This document shows positions 8,060-18,100 of a stretch of 53,113 nucleotides of DNA, piece by piece. The DNA lies in NCBI GenBank assembly GCA_015057315.1, contig SVER01000024.1, positions 1-53,113 of the forward strand, in the 5' to 3' direction. Origin of the DNA: Pseudobutyrivibrio ruminis. Its GTDB lineage: Bacteria; Bacillota; Clostridia; Lachnospirales; Lachnospiraceae. Each line of letters begins with the position of its first letter. Position 1 is the first letter of the stretch. The notes beneath the pieces are model-generated. The model made no database searches. It had not been told where the DNA came from and was given only the letters and a program-made list of their open reading frames with translations. Made by a program: the position numbers and the translations under genes.

Positions 8060-8977
8060 TTATAATGCGCCACGGATGTCGGCGAGCATGTCTTCTACAG
8101 CGGCACGGCTGGCTTCGGCGAAATTAGCTTCACCGTATTTAGCGTACTTTTCCTGCTGGTATGCTGCGATGATACCGCGGCTGGAATTTACAATAGCACC
8201 AAGTCCATCCTCGTTGAAGAAGTTTACAAGGTCTGCGCCCTTACCACCCTGGGCACCGTAGCCTGGCACAAGGATATATGTATGAGGCATAAGCTTACGA
8301 AGCTTTGCACCCATTTCTGGATAAGTGGCACCAACAACAGCACCTACATTAGAATAGTTGCCATCCATGCTTTCACTGCCCCACTCTTCAATCTTTTCAG
8401 CCATATGTTCGTACAATGGTCTGCCATCAATTAATCTATCCTGGAACTCGCCAGAAGAAGGATTAGAGGTCTTGCAAAGTACGAAAATACCCTTATCCTC
8501 TTCATTACAAACATCAACAAAAGGCTTAACTCCATCTGTACCAAGATATGGATTTACTGTAGCCATATCTGCGTCAAAGCCCTGATACTTATAGTCACCC
8601 ACCTGAACTGAGCCTAGATGTCCAAGTGCATAAGCTGTAGATGTTGAACCGATATCGCCACGCTTAATATCTGCAATAACTACAAGACCAAGCTCCTTAG
8701 CATAATCAACAGTCTTCTTATAGGCAATCATACCTGGGATGCCGAAGCTTTCATACATGGCAATCTGTGGCTTTACAGCTGGGATTAAATCAGCGCATGC
8801 ATCCATAATCTGCCTATTATAATCAAACATGGCCTCGCCAACTGCCTCTAGGGTCTGGCCCATTTCTGCCATATACTTTTCCACCAAAGTCTTTGGCATG
8901 AGCTTCATTGTAGGGTCAAGACCCACAACAATAGGGGCGTTCTTCTCAGTAATCTTGTTAATTAATCTTGAAATCAT
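8060..8977 (-). CDS. pyrF: Orotidine 5'-phosphate decarboxylase (long type)
   Basis: A 305-residue OMP decarboxylase that makes UMP. The catalytic D-x-K-x-x-D is IADIKRGDIGST at about residues 98-109. The N-terminal PIVVGLDPT, central VNPYLGTDG and C-terminal VPGYGAQGG are typical of the longer (about 270-310 residue) PyrF type found in Clostridia and actinobacteria rather than the short 230-residue type. The ATG at 8975-8977 has GGAGG nine bases upstream. It lies between pyrC and pyrK in the same direction; its stop abuts the right arm of the inverted-pair repeat. Confidence 0.95.
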   Translation of the reverse strand: MISRLINKITEKNAPIVVGLDPTMKLMPKTLVEKYMAEMGQTLEAVGEAMFDYNRQIMDACADLIPAVKPQIAMYESFGIPGMIAYKKTVDYAKELGLVVIADIKRGDIGSTSTAYALGHLGSVQVGDYKYQGFDADMATVNPYLGTDGVKPFVDVCNEEDKGIFVLCKTSNPSSGEFQDRLIDGRPLYEHMAEKIEEWGSESMDGNYSNVGAVVGATYPEMGAKLRKLMPHTYILVPGYGAQGGKGADLVNFFNEDGLGAIVNSSRGIIAAYQQEKYAKYGEANFAEASRAAVEDMLADIRGAL

Positions 8978-9017
8978 AATATATCCTCCAGGTTTATATA
9001 ATTTACATCTTCTCTCA

Positions 9018-9099
9018 CCTGTTACGCTATCAAAGATAAATATTACACACTCGACTAAGGATGTCTCGCTTAGTAATATTTATCTTTGACAGCTACAGG
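9018..9099. repeat. Hairpin element B (structured repeat family)
   Basis: Located between pyrC and pyrF. The core GTTACGCT at 9021-9028 and AGCTAC at 9091-9096 is flanked by CCT and AGG outside and by the long arms TCAAAGATAAATATTA and TAATATTTATCTTTGA inside. The apex is CTCGACTAAGGATGTCTCGC, with a small GAC/GTC hairpin. It shares its core with elements A, C and D and its apex with C, while the arms differ. Confidence 0.8.
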
Positions 9100-9133
9100 C
9101 TACTTCTACACACTAAAATTATTTATTGCATAC

Positions 9134-9179
9134 CCGACGAGAGTCTCGCTTAGTAATATTTTTCTTTGACAGCTACAGG
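9134..9179. repeat. Partial copy of hairpin element B
   Basis: The right half of element B is repeated immediately after the pyrC stop: CCCGACGAGAGTCTCGC, then TTAGTAATATTTTTCTTTGAC and AGCTACAGGCTA. The left arm is degraded, although a GAC/GTC apex hairpin remains. It looks like an incomplete tandem duplication or a decayed second copy. Confidence 0.7.
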
Positions 9180-10454
9180 CTATTTATACACCACCTTACC
9201 ACCGAAGATGGTGGTTACCACTTTGCCGGTAACCTTGCGGCCTTCGTAGGGCATGTTCTTAGATTTGCCTGCGAAATCGGCGGCGTGGATTTCATACTCT
9301 ACGTTTGGGTCGAAGATGGTGATGTCAGCTGTTTTGCCAACAGATAGGTTGCCTAAATCATTAAGGCCAAGTATTCTTGCAGGATTGCTACTCATGTAGG
9401 CTGCCATCTGCATAGGGCTGATTATTCCCCCAAGGACAAGCTCTGTATATGTAAGGCTTGCGCTTGTCTCTAATCCTACTATTCCAAATGGTGAGGCGAA
9501 GCCCTTGGACTTTTCTTCTGCTGTATGTGGAGCATGGTCTGTAGATATTACCTCAAATACTCCCTCTGCAAGGCCCTTTCTTAAAGCCTGCCTATCCTCT
9601 GCAGTTCTTACAGGAGGATTCATTTTATAGTTGCCATCACCTGGCACAATGTCCTCTTCAGTAAGAGTAAAATGATGTGGGCAAACCTCACCAGACACCT
9701 TAACGCCTCTGGCCTTTGCCTCCTTAACAATGTCGTAGCTTTCCTTTGTAGAGCAATGACAGAGATGAAGTGTTGCACCTGTTTCCTCTGCAAGCATTAC
9801 GTCTCTTGCTTCAATAATGTTTTCAACAGCATTGCTGATACCCTTTTCTCCCATGGAATCAGACTTTGCACCCATGTTCATTACTCCACCCTGAACAAGA
9901 TTAATGTCCTCACAGTGAGCAAGCACTGGAATATCAGCCTTTGCCACAATCTTCATGGCCTCACGGTACACACCTGAATCCATAACGGATTTGCCGTCCT
10001 CGGAGATTGCAGGAATTCCTTCTTTAATCATACCCTCTAAATCAGAAAGCTCCTTGCCTTCCATCCCCTTAGTAACTGAGCCTACCTGCAGTACCCTTGT
10101 AAGCCCAACAGCTTTTCCCTTGTCGTGCACATACTTAACAAGCTTCGGATTATCAACAACAGGCTTCGTATTTGGCATTGCAAGTACTGTTGTTACGCCA
10201 CCTCTGGCTGCTGCCTTAGAGCCTGTTTCAATATCTTCCTTAGCAGTCTGTCCAGGATCTCTGAAATGCACGTGCATATCAATGAACCCTGGGAAAACCA
10301 TACAGCCCTTGGCATCAATTACCTCATCAGAAAAAACGGGAACAATGCCAGCCGAAAGGGCTGATATACTGTTCCCGTCTATCTTAATATCTAATATTTC
10401 GTCTGTGTTTGTTGGTGGGTTAATCACCCTACCATTTTTGATAATTAGGCTCAT
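9180..10454 (-). CDS. pyrC: Dihydroorotase
   Basis: A 424-residue amidohydrolase that closes carbamoyl-aspartate to dihydroorotate. Metal ligands are visible as FIDMHVHFRDPGQ (HxH) near residue 58. Further motifs are VLAHCED, LHLCHCST and ISTDHAPHT, the last supplying the metal/catalytic Asp near residue 305. The length and motif spelling fit class I dihydroorotase of Gram-positive bacteria. The ATG at 10454 follows AGAGGT. It leads the visible pyr group (pyrC-pyrF-pyrK-pyrD) on the minus strand. No PyrR-type anti-terminator was recognised in the 84 bp upstream. Confidence 0.95.
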   Translation of the reverse strand: MSLIIKNGRVINPPTNTDEILDIKIDGNSISALSAGIVPVFSDEVIDAKGCMVFPGFIDMHVHFRDPGQTAKEDIETGSKAAARGGVTTVLAMPNTKPVVDNPKLVKYVHDKGKAVGLTRVLQVGSVTKGMEGKELSDLEGMIKEGIPAISEDGKSVMDSGVYREAMKIVAKADIPVLAHCEDINLVQGGVMNMGAKSDSMGEKGISNAVENIIEARDVMLAEETGATLHLCHCSTKESYDIVKEAKARGVKVSGEVCPHHFTLTEEDIVPGDGNYKMNPPVRTAEDRQALRKGLAEGVFEVISTDHAPHTAEEKSKGFASPFGIVGLETSASLTYTELVLGGIISPMQMAAYMSSNPARILGLNDLGNLSVGKTADITIFDPNVEYEIHAADFAGKSKNMPYEGRKVTGKVVTTIFGGKVVYK

Positions 10455-10538
10455 GCTATACCTCTTTCTTCTAAACTTTCAATAGTATAGCATAAACCTC
10501 TTCAAGATGAAACCAATAAACCTAAATTAAACCACTAT

Positions 10539-11534
10539 TTAAGTAGCAAAATCTACATGCTGAATACCCCCTGCACGACCATCTGATTCATGTAAATATA
10601 TTCCCGATTCACGTATTGCAGCACGGGCTCTTTGCTCATCATCATGGTTAATGTATTCTGTAGGAATTCTGCCTAAATATATAGCACCTATATCAGATTG
10701 CTTTAGAGTATATAATTCCATATCCCCTTTTTCATTCATTGACCATACTCTTAGCTTTTCAAAGATTGAGTCATTTTCATCTATCCAGCCATTGCAATCC
10801 TCATCAAATACCGCCAGTTCCCCAAAGCCATCTCCTGAACGGGTTCCAAACAGCTCCCCTCCATCATTAATCTCGCCATCTTCGTTCTTATCTAATGCTA
10901 AAAACCCCTGGCCTGCTGCAAGCTTATTTATCTCATCCATGTTCCCATCACCATCTAAATCAAAAAAGAATGTTTGATTGGATATATTTGCAGGGGAATC
11001 CGTTAGATTTATTACCAATGGGTCTATAAATCTGCTAAAGGATTCTTGAATACTGGTGTACTCTTCATGTAATGATTCTGACATTTCAAAGCCGTAATCA
11101 AAGCTGATTCTTCTACCGTCGGCAGTTATGGCAGTTCCCTTAGATGAATAGGAAAGGGATTGGCTCTCTGTCCTTTCATAGCTTACAGATGTGGTCTGTG
11201 CAAAGCCTGCGTTTTCACTAAAGAAATCCTTTAGTATATCAGAAAACCCCTTCTTTTCACCAAAGATTCTTCCTAGCAGCAGTACCCTAAGCAAATAGCT
11301 CATAGTCTGCATTCTGGTTTCTCTGTTTGCAAAAAGAGAGTTTTCTTGTTCATCTTCAAGCTTGCTAATATCCTTGACTTCGCTGGCTCCTTTCTCTTCC
11401 CCATTTTCCGGAAGCTTAAATGTGATATCTCCAATTTTAATAGCTGGAGTGTGGCTTACCTGATAAGTAGCCTTCGTAGTAACTGAATAGTTACTTTTTG
11501 AGGTCATTTGAACCTCAGAGTTTTGAATTACCAT
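10539..11534 (-). CDS. EF-hand-like calcium-binding protein, unknown function
   Basis: A 331-residue protein without a signal peptide or membrane segment. The C-terminal half carries several D-x-D-x-D/N-G calcium loops: FDLDGDGNMDE (about residue 192), LDKNEDGEINDGGELF (about 214) and FDEDCNGWIDEND (about 243). These are followed by a conserved LRVWSMNEKGD segment. This arrangement (DLDGDG...LDKNxDGxIxDGxELFG) is widespread in bacterial proteins of unknown role, often in motile species. The N-terminal half is Ser/Thr-rich with a basic patch (about residues 70-95). The ATG follows AGGAGGG. It is a single gene on the minus strand, not obviously linked to the pyr or CPBP genes. Confidence 0.75.
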   Translation of the reverse strand: MVIQNSEVQMTSKSNYSVTTKATYQVSHTPAIKIGDITFKLPENGEEKGASEVKDISKLEDEQENSLFANRETRMQTMSYLLRVLLLGRIFGEKKGFSDILKDFFSENAGFAQTTSVSYERTESQSLSYSSKGTAITADGRRISFDYGFEMSESLHEEYTSIQESFSRFIDPLVINLTDSPANISNQTFFFDLDGDGNMDEINKLAAGQGFLALDKNEDGEINDGGELFGTRSGDGFGELAVFDEDCNGWIDENDSIFEKLRVWSMNEKGDMELYTLKQSDIGAIYLGRIPTEYINHDDEQRARAAIRESGIYLHESDGRAGGIQHVDFAT

Positions 11535-11607
11535 GTTCTTCCCTCCTATAAATGATGGATACTATTTATAAAAGGAAATTCCGTTTTCCTATCACAGGCT
11601 TCTTAAA

Positions 11608-11644
11608 ATAGAAAAACCAGGAAAGCAATTGCCCTCCTGGTCCT
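11608..11644 (-). terminator. Rho-independent terminator after the CPBP gene
   Basis: On the minus strand the stem ACCAGGA / TCCTGGT, with a loop of about 12 bases, is followed by TTTTTCTATTTT. It lies 20 bp after the CPBP gene stop. Outer bases CACAGG and CCTGTG extend the palindrome. Confidence 0.8.
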
Positions 11645-11663
11645 GTGATTATCGTCCGTGTAA

Positions 11664-12548
11664 TTATATATCGGAATAATTATCCTCTTCCTTAACAGAT
11701 GCTGCACTTCTTTTTAATAAAAGTAAGCCACCATAGGTTACCATCAAAGCTAACAGCACGCTAAAGAAAAATGAAATTAATGTGTCTCCACTAAATGGTA
11801 AAAATTCTGAGAAAAATGTTCCCACTAAGTTATACAGTATATGAACCATAATTGTCACCCAAATATTATCATAAAGATGCATTATATAGCCAAGGCCAAG
11901 GCCTAAAACAAATGCATAGCATCCCTGAATAGCATTCATGTGGAAGGCACCAAAAAGAATTGCCTGAACAATTATAGCCAGATAATATGGCATAACCTTC
12001 TTGGCTGCGCCAAATGTAATTCCTCTGAAAATGAATTCTTCTACAATTGGCCCTAAAATTACTGCATATATGCCCATTATAACAGATATTTCATCATCAA
12101 GACCTGCATTTTCAAGAATCATTTCGTATTCTTCCATCCATGCCGGGAAGGCTGTACCAAGTGCATTCATCAAAAATACACTAACATACTGCATGCCAAT
12201 ACAAAACATCAAAAGGCCTGCTATAGTAACAGGAATATTTTTTGAAATCCCCTTAAGGCTATATGTCTTATTCTCCATGAACATTTTATGGTAGCAGCTG
12301 ATAAATATACACATACCTACCGCTGAATATAAAACAAATATAATCCCATTAACAGTGTCCGATAACATTAATTTTAGAACACTATCCATCAGCTCATCCC
12401 ATGTTGCCCCTTTAAAGGTGCCAAGAACATAAGCTACACTTCCTTCTAATACTACAATAGAAGCAATATACTGGATTACTAATGCTAAAATACATGGAAT
12501 AAATATCCAAAAAATATACTTTCCTCTGTTGTCTTTATTCTGGTTCAT
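11664..12548 (-). CDS. CPBP family intramembrane glutamic endopeptidase
   Basis: A 294-residue membrane protein with about eight hydrophobic segments and the Abi/CAAX-protease signatures. These are EEFIFRG (EExxxR, about residue 167), FGAFHMN (FxxxH, about 197) and HILYN (HxxxN, about 237). Such proteins are membrane-embedded proteases of the Rce1 type; roles in bacteria include bacteriocin immunity and signalling and cannot be assigned here. The ATG at 12548 lies 20 bp after the glgP stop, suggesting co-transcription with glycogen phosphorylase, and a terminator follows. The C-terminus is charged and cytoplasmic. Confidence 0.9.
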   Translation of the reverse strand: MNQNKDNRGKYIFWIFIPCILALVIQYIASIVVLEGSVAYVLGTFKGATWDELMDSVLKLMLSDTVNGIIFVLYSAVGMCIFISCYHKMFMENKTYSLKGISKNIPVTIAGLLMFCIGMQYVSVFLMNALGTAFPAWMEEYEMILENAGLDDEISVIMGIYAVILGPIVEEFIFRGITFGAAKKVMPYYLAIIVQAILFGAFHMNAIQGCYAFVLGLGLGYIMHLYDNIWVTIMVHILYNLVGTFFSEFLPFSGDTLISFFFSVLLALMVTYGGLLLLKRSAASVKEEDNYSDI

Positions 12549-12568
12549 ATCAACTTCCTTACTTGCAT

Positions 12569-15025
12569 TTAGTGTAATTCAAGCTTGTCTAAATGCCAAA
12601 TATCGTCTACATATTCTTGTATAGTTCTGTCTGATGAGAACTTGCCTACATGAGCTACATTCTCAAGAGCCATCTGTCCCCACTTAAATCTATCCTTGTA
12701 AGCCTCCTGAATCTTCTCATGAGCTTCAACATAAGATGCAAAATCCTTTAATACAAAGTATGTATCAGCCTTTGCTGTACACTGTGTATTAAGTAATGAA
12801 TTGTATAAAGGTCTGAATAGCTCAGGATTATCAATGCTGTAATATCCATTGACAAGCTGCTGCAGAACCTTCTGAATACGGTAGTCACTATTCATTATAT
12901 CTACAGGATTGTAATCATTGTTCTTCTCGTGAGCAATAACCTCATCTGAGCTCATACCGAAGATAAAGATATTCTTACCGCCCAGCTCCTGGTACATCTC
13001 CACATTGGCACCATCCATAGTACCTATTGTAACTGCACCATTAAGCATAAACTTCATGTTACCTGTACCAGATGCTTCCTTAGACGCTGTAGATATCTGC
13101 TCTGAAACATCTGCTGCTGCAAAAATCCATTCAGCATTAGATACCCTGTAATCTTCAATAAATACAACCTTAAGCTTGCCATCAATTGATTTATCGTTAT
13201 TGATTACAGCAGCAACATTATTAATAAGCTTAATTATAAGCTTAGCATTCTCATATCCCGCTGATGCCTTAGCACCAAAGATAAAAGTAGTTGGGAAGAA
13301 ATCCATCTCTGGATTTTCCTTAATCTGATTGTACAGATACATTACATGAAGAATATTTAAAAGCTGTCTCTTGTACTCATGCAATCTCTTAACCTGGACA
13401 TCAAAGATTGAATTAGGGTCAACCTCAATTCCATTATGATCAAAGATATATTTTGCAAGACGCTTTTTATTCTCATGCTTAATCTCGATAAACTCATCGA
13501 TAGAGCGCTTGTCGTCAATGTATCTTTCAAGCTTCTCCATCTGAGAAAGATCAGTAATCCAACCACGGCCAATCTTAGATATTACCCAATCTGAAAGCTT
13601 GTAATTGCCATGCATCAAGAAACGTCTTTGGGTAATACCGTTAGTTTTATTATTGAACTTCTCTGGATACATCTCATAGAAATCATGAAGAGAAACATTC
13701 TTCAAAATCTCTGTATGAAGGGCTGCAACACCATTTACTGAAAAGCTTGCAGCTATGGCCATATGAGCCATCTTAACCTGACCATCTGCAAGGATTGCCA
13801 TACGGCCTACCCTTGCCTCATCACCAGGGAACTTAGCCCTGATATCCTCACAGAATCTACGGTTAATCTCCTCAACTATCATATAGATACGTGGAAGCAG
13901 ATTCTTGAAGATATCCTGTGGCCATTTTTCAAGAGCCTCGGACATGATAGTATGGTTAGTATAAGCCACACAATGGGTGGTAATCTCCCAGGCATCATCC
14001 CATCCAAGGCCATGCTCATCCATAAGAAGTCGCATAAGCTCAGCAACTGTAAGGGTTGGATGAGTATCGTTCATCTGGAAAACTACCTTCTCAGGAAGTC
14101 TCATAATATCGTTATGATGACGGAAATATTTATCAAGGGCGCGCTGTAATGATGCAGATACAAAGAAGTACTGCTGCTTCAAACGTAGCTCCTTACCTTG
14201 AATATGATTGTCATTTGGATAAAGAACCTCTGTAAGGTTGCGAGCCAGATTCATATCCTCAACGGCCTTATTGTAATCACCTCGCTCAAAGGAATCTAAT
14301 CTGAAGACCTCCTTTGGCTTAGCGTCCCAAATCATAAGGGTATTAACCATACCATTATCAAAGCCTGTAACTGGCATGTCATAAGGTGTGGCGATTACTG
14401 AATTGTAGCCCTCATGAATATATTTTGTAGTTCCATCTGGCTGATTCTCATAGCGAACCCAACCGCCAAATTTTACCTCGTACTCATATTCAGGGCGCTC
14501 CAATTCAAATGGGTATCGGGTCTGAAGCCAGTTGTCAGGGACTTCCTCCTGATAGCCATCCACAATCTTCTGCTTGAACATACCGTAGTGGTATCTAATA
14601 CCACAGCCATAAGCCGGATACTGAAGTGTAGCAAGTGAATCCAAGAAGCATGCTGCAAGTCTTCCCAAACCACCATTACCCAGGGCTGGGTCTGGTTCCT
14701 GGTCCTCGATTGCATTAATATCTACCCCTAACTCATCAAGGGCATCCATAACCTCTGTATAACCACGCATATTAATCATGTTATTACCTAATAGTCGTCC
14801 AATTAGGAACTCCATAGACATGTAATATACGCACTTAGGATCCTGCTTGTTGAACTCCTTTTGAGTGTTCAACCAATTGTCGATAACTACCTCATTAACT
14901 ACCTCGGAGCAGGCTCTGTATATCTCCTCCTCGGTAGCCTCATCAAAGTCCTTCCTAAACATGATCTTCACACGATTAACAATTTCGCGTTCAATCTCTT
15001 TAGTACTTGGCATCTGTCTCTTCAT
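12569..15025 (-). CDS. glgP: Glycogen/maltodextrin phosphorylase
   Basis: An 818-residue GT35 phosphorylase that releases glucose-1-phosphate from alpha-1,4-glucans. Hallmarks are LGNGGLGRLAACFLDS near residue 115, MNDTHPT, VKRLHEYKRQLLN, and the pyridoxal-phosphate site EASGTGNMKFMLNGA near residue 665 with the Lys that binds the cofactor. The length is standard for bacterial GlgP/MalP. The ATG at 15023-15025 is chosen because GGAGGGG lies nine bases upstream; an in-frame TTG two codons earlier is too close to it. It would use the maltodextrins supplied by the locus at 40-51 kb as well as stored glycogen. It lies downstream of ileS with hairpin element C between. Confidence 0.95.
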   Translation of the reverse strand: MKRQMPSTKEIEREIVNRVKIMFRKDFDEATEEEIYRACSEVVNEVVIDNWLNTQKEFNKQDPKCVYYMSMEFLIGRLLGNNMINMRGYTEVMDALDELGVDINAIEDQEPDPALGNGGLGRLAACFLDSLATLQYPAYGCGIRYHYGMFKQKIVDGYQEEVPDNWLQTRYPFELERPEYEYEVKFGGWVRYENQPDGTTKYIHEGYNSVIATPYDMPVTGFDNGMVNTLMIWDAKPKEVFRLDSFERGDYNKAVEDMNLARNLTEVLYPNDNHIQGKELRLKQQYFFVSASLQRALDKYFRHHNDIMRLPEKVVFQMNDTHPTLTVAELMRLLMDEHGLGWDDAWEITTHCVAYTNHTIMSEALEKWPQDIFKNLLPRIYMIVEEINRRFCEDIRAKFPGDEARVGRMAILADGQVKMAHMAIAASFSVNGVAALHTEILKNVSLHDFYEMYPEKFNNKTNGITQRRFLMHGNYKLSDWVISKIGRGWITDLSQMEKLERYIDDKRSIDEFIEIKHENKKRLAKYIFDHNGIEVDPNSIFDVQVKRLHEYKRQLLNILHVMYLYNQIKENPEMDFFPTTFIFGAKASAGYENAKLIIKLINNVAAVINNDKSIDGKLKVVFIEDYRVSNAEWIFAAADVSEQISTASKEASGTGNMKFMLNGAVTIGTMDGANVEMYQELGGKNIFIFGMSSDEVIAHEKNNDYNPVDIMNSDYRIQKVLQQLVNGYYSIDNPELFRPLYNSLLNTQCTAKADTYFVLKDFASYVEAHEKIQEAYKDRFKWGQMALENVAHVGKFSSDRTIQEYVDDIWHLDKLELH

Positions 15026-15053
15026 ACTCAAAACCCCTCCTATGTTTTGGCTC

Positions 15054-15136
15054 GTCCGTTACGTTAACAAGCATTATATTACTCCGCTCGACTACATGTC
15101 TCGCTAAAGTAATACAATAGCTTGTTACCTACGGAC
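15054..15136. repeat. Hairpin element C (structured repeat family)
   Basis: Lies between ileS and glgP. The outer stem is GTCC / GGAC and the core is GTTACGTT on the left and CCTAC on the right. The inner arms are AACAAGC / GCTTGTT and ATTACT / AGTAAT. The apex CTCGACTACATGTCTCGC is nearly identical to that of element B. Stem bases differ from those of A, B and D, but pairing is kept. Confidence 0.8.
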
Positions 15137-15152
15137 TATCTATACATTGTGA

Positions 15153-18100
15153 CTACTTACGAGTAACTGCCAACGTTACCTTCTCTCCGTTGATGTTCCA
15201 TTCTTTGACGTGGTCGCCTGTGGTGCCTTCGGCGATTTCATCTGCAAGAACTTCGCCTGCGATAAGGTCCTTATTCTTAGCGAAAATCTCGTTGGCTTTA
15301 GCGGTACCTGCGTATGCTACGCTGATGCGGTCCATAACCTCGAAGTCAGCTTCCTTACGCATTGTCTGAATCTTTGAAACGATTTCTCTTACGAAGCCTT
15401 CCTCAAGAAGCTCTTCTGTAAGATTTGTATCGAGAACTACTGTTACGTAGTTGTCTCCGTCTGCTACGAAGCCTTCTGTCTGAGCCATAGAGATAAGTAA
15501 GTCTTCCTCTGCAAGCTCGATAGATGCATCAACCTCTGGCAATTTTAATACCCCATTTGCCTTAAGTTCTGCATAAGCTGCGTTGCCATCAAGTGATGCA
15601 AGAGCCTTCTGGATACCACCAAGGAACTTACCATACTTAGGTCCTACTGTACGAAGCTGTGGCTTGAAGCTGTATGATGTAAATGCTGAAACATCATCTG
15701 TGAATGTAGCCTTCTTAACGTTAAGCTCATCCTCGATGATAGATACATACATTTCATCAAGCTCATGCTCAGCCTTGATGTACATCTGACCGATTGGCTG
15801 TCTATTCTTAATCTGTGCTGTGTTACGGCAAGCACGTCCGTGAACTACAATCTTAAGAAGCTCATCCATATCTTCCTCAAGCTTCTTGTCAATGAATGCT
15901 TCATTAACAACAGGGAAGTCGCAAAGGTGGATAGACTCTGGTGCAGTCTTATCAACTGAGCGAACCATGTTCTGATAGATTTCCTCTGTCATGAAAGGAA
16001 TCATTGGTGCTGCTGCAAGTGAGATTTCCTTAAGGCATGTGTAAAGAGTCATGTAAGCATTAATCTTATCCTGCTCCATTCCCTTAGCCCAGAATCTGTC
16101 ACGGCAACGACGAACATACCAGTTAGACATATCATCTACAAACTCATCTAAAGCACGTGCTGCCTCAGGAATCTTGTATGAGCCAAGATTGTCATCAACA
16201 GCCTTGATGCTAGAGTTAAGACGAGAAAGAATCCACTTGTCCATAACTGCAAGCTTATCAAAATCAAGCTCGTACTTTGTAGGATCAAACTCATCAATGT
16301 TTGCATATAAAATATAGAAAGCGTATGTATTCCAAAGAGTTCCAAGGAACTTTCTCTGGCCTTCCATAACTGCATTCTCACCAAATCTCTTTGGAATCCA
16401 TGGAGCTGAAGATGTGTAGAAGTACCATCTAATAGCATCTGCACCCATCTTCTCAAGTGCATCGAATGGATCTACTGCATTACCCTTAGACTTAGACATC
16501 TTCTGTCCATTCTCATCCTGAACGTGACCAAGTACAATAACGTTCTCATAAGGAGCCTTGTTGAAAAGAAGTGTTGACTCTGCCATAAGTGAGTAGAACC
16601 AACCGCGAGTCTGGTCAACAGCCTCAGAAATAAACTTAGCTGGGAACTGCTGCTCAAATACTTCCTTATTCTCAAATGGATAGTGATGCTGAGCAAATGG
16701 CATAGCACCTGAATCGAACCAGCAGTCAATTACCTCTGGCACACGCTTCATAGTACCCTTACACTCAGGACATGTGCATGTAACCTCATCGATGTATGGA
16801 CGGTGAAGCTCGATTTTTTCAGCCTCAGGTCTGCCTGAAAGCTCTGCAAGCTCCTTACGGCTACCGATAGAAATCTGCTTACCGCAATCAGGACATTCCC
16901 AAATGTTAAGTGGAGTTCCCCAGTAACGGTTACGAGAAATACCCCAGTCCTGAACGTTCTCAAGCCAATCGCCGAAACGTCCCTTACCGATGTTCTCTGG
17001 AATCCAGTTAACTGTATTGTTATTCTTAATCAGGTCATCCTTAACCTCTGTCATCTTGATGAACCATGATTCTCTAGCGTAGTAGATAAGTGGAGTGTCG
17101 CATCTCCAGCAGTGTGGATATTCGTGCTCGAACTTAGGAGCATCGAAAAGCTTGCCTTCCTTATCAAGGTCCTTAAGAACCTCAGGGTCTGCCTTCTTAA
17201 CAAAGAGTCCTGCATAAGGAGTCTCCTCTGTCATTTCACCCTTGCCATCTACGAACTGAACGAATGGAAGGTCATACTTACGACCTACCTTAGCATCGTC
17301 CTCACCAAATGCAGGAGCGATATGTACGATACCAGTACCATCTGACATAGTAACGTATGAGTCACATGTAACGAAGTGAGCCTTCTTGTGCTGCTTTGCA
17401 GCTGCAACGCCTGCGCACGCAAAAAGTGGCTCATATTCTTTGTACTCTAAATCTGTACCCTTGTATGTCTCAAGTACTTCGTAAGGCTTAGCACCTTCTT
17501 CTGTAGCAACCTTTGAAAGCACCTTATCAGCAAGTGCCTCTGCAAGGATATATGTATATCCATCAGCTGCCTTAACCTTAATATATGTCTCATCAGGGTT
17601 AACGCAAAGTGCAAGGTTTGATGGAAGTGTCCATGGAGTTGTTGTCCATGCAAGGAAGTAAGCATCCTCTCCCTTAATCTTGAAACGAACAACTGCTGAA
17701 CGTTCCTTAACTGTCTTATATCCCTGTGCAACCTCCTGTGCTGAAAGTGGAGTACCGCAACGAGGGCAATATGGAACAATCTTAAAGCCCTTGTAAAGGA
17801 GCTTCTTGTCCCAGATAGTCTTAAGTGCCCACCACTCAGACTCAATAAAATTATCATCGTATGTGATGTAAGGATTATCCATATCGGCCCAGAAACCTAC
17901 TGTTCCTGAGAAATCCTCCCACATACCTTTGTATTTCCATACAGATTCCTTACATTTTTTAATGAAAGGCTCCATACCATATTCTTCGATTTGTTCCTTA
18001 CCATTAAGACCAAGAAGCTTTTCTACTTCTAGCTCTACAGGAAGACCATGAGTATCCCATCCAGCTTTTCTAGGCACGAACTTGCCCTTCATAGTCTGGT

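Noticed and set aside
10455..10538. PyrR attenuator before pyrC
   Set aside because: The upstream 84 bp shows no terminator/anti-terminator pair or PyrR-binding loop.
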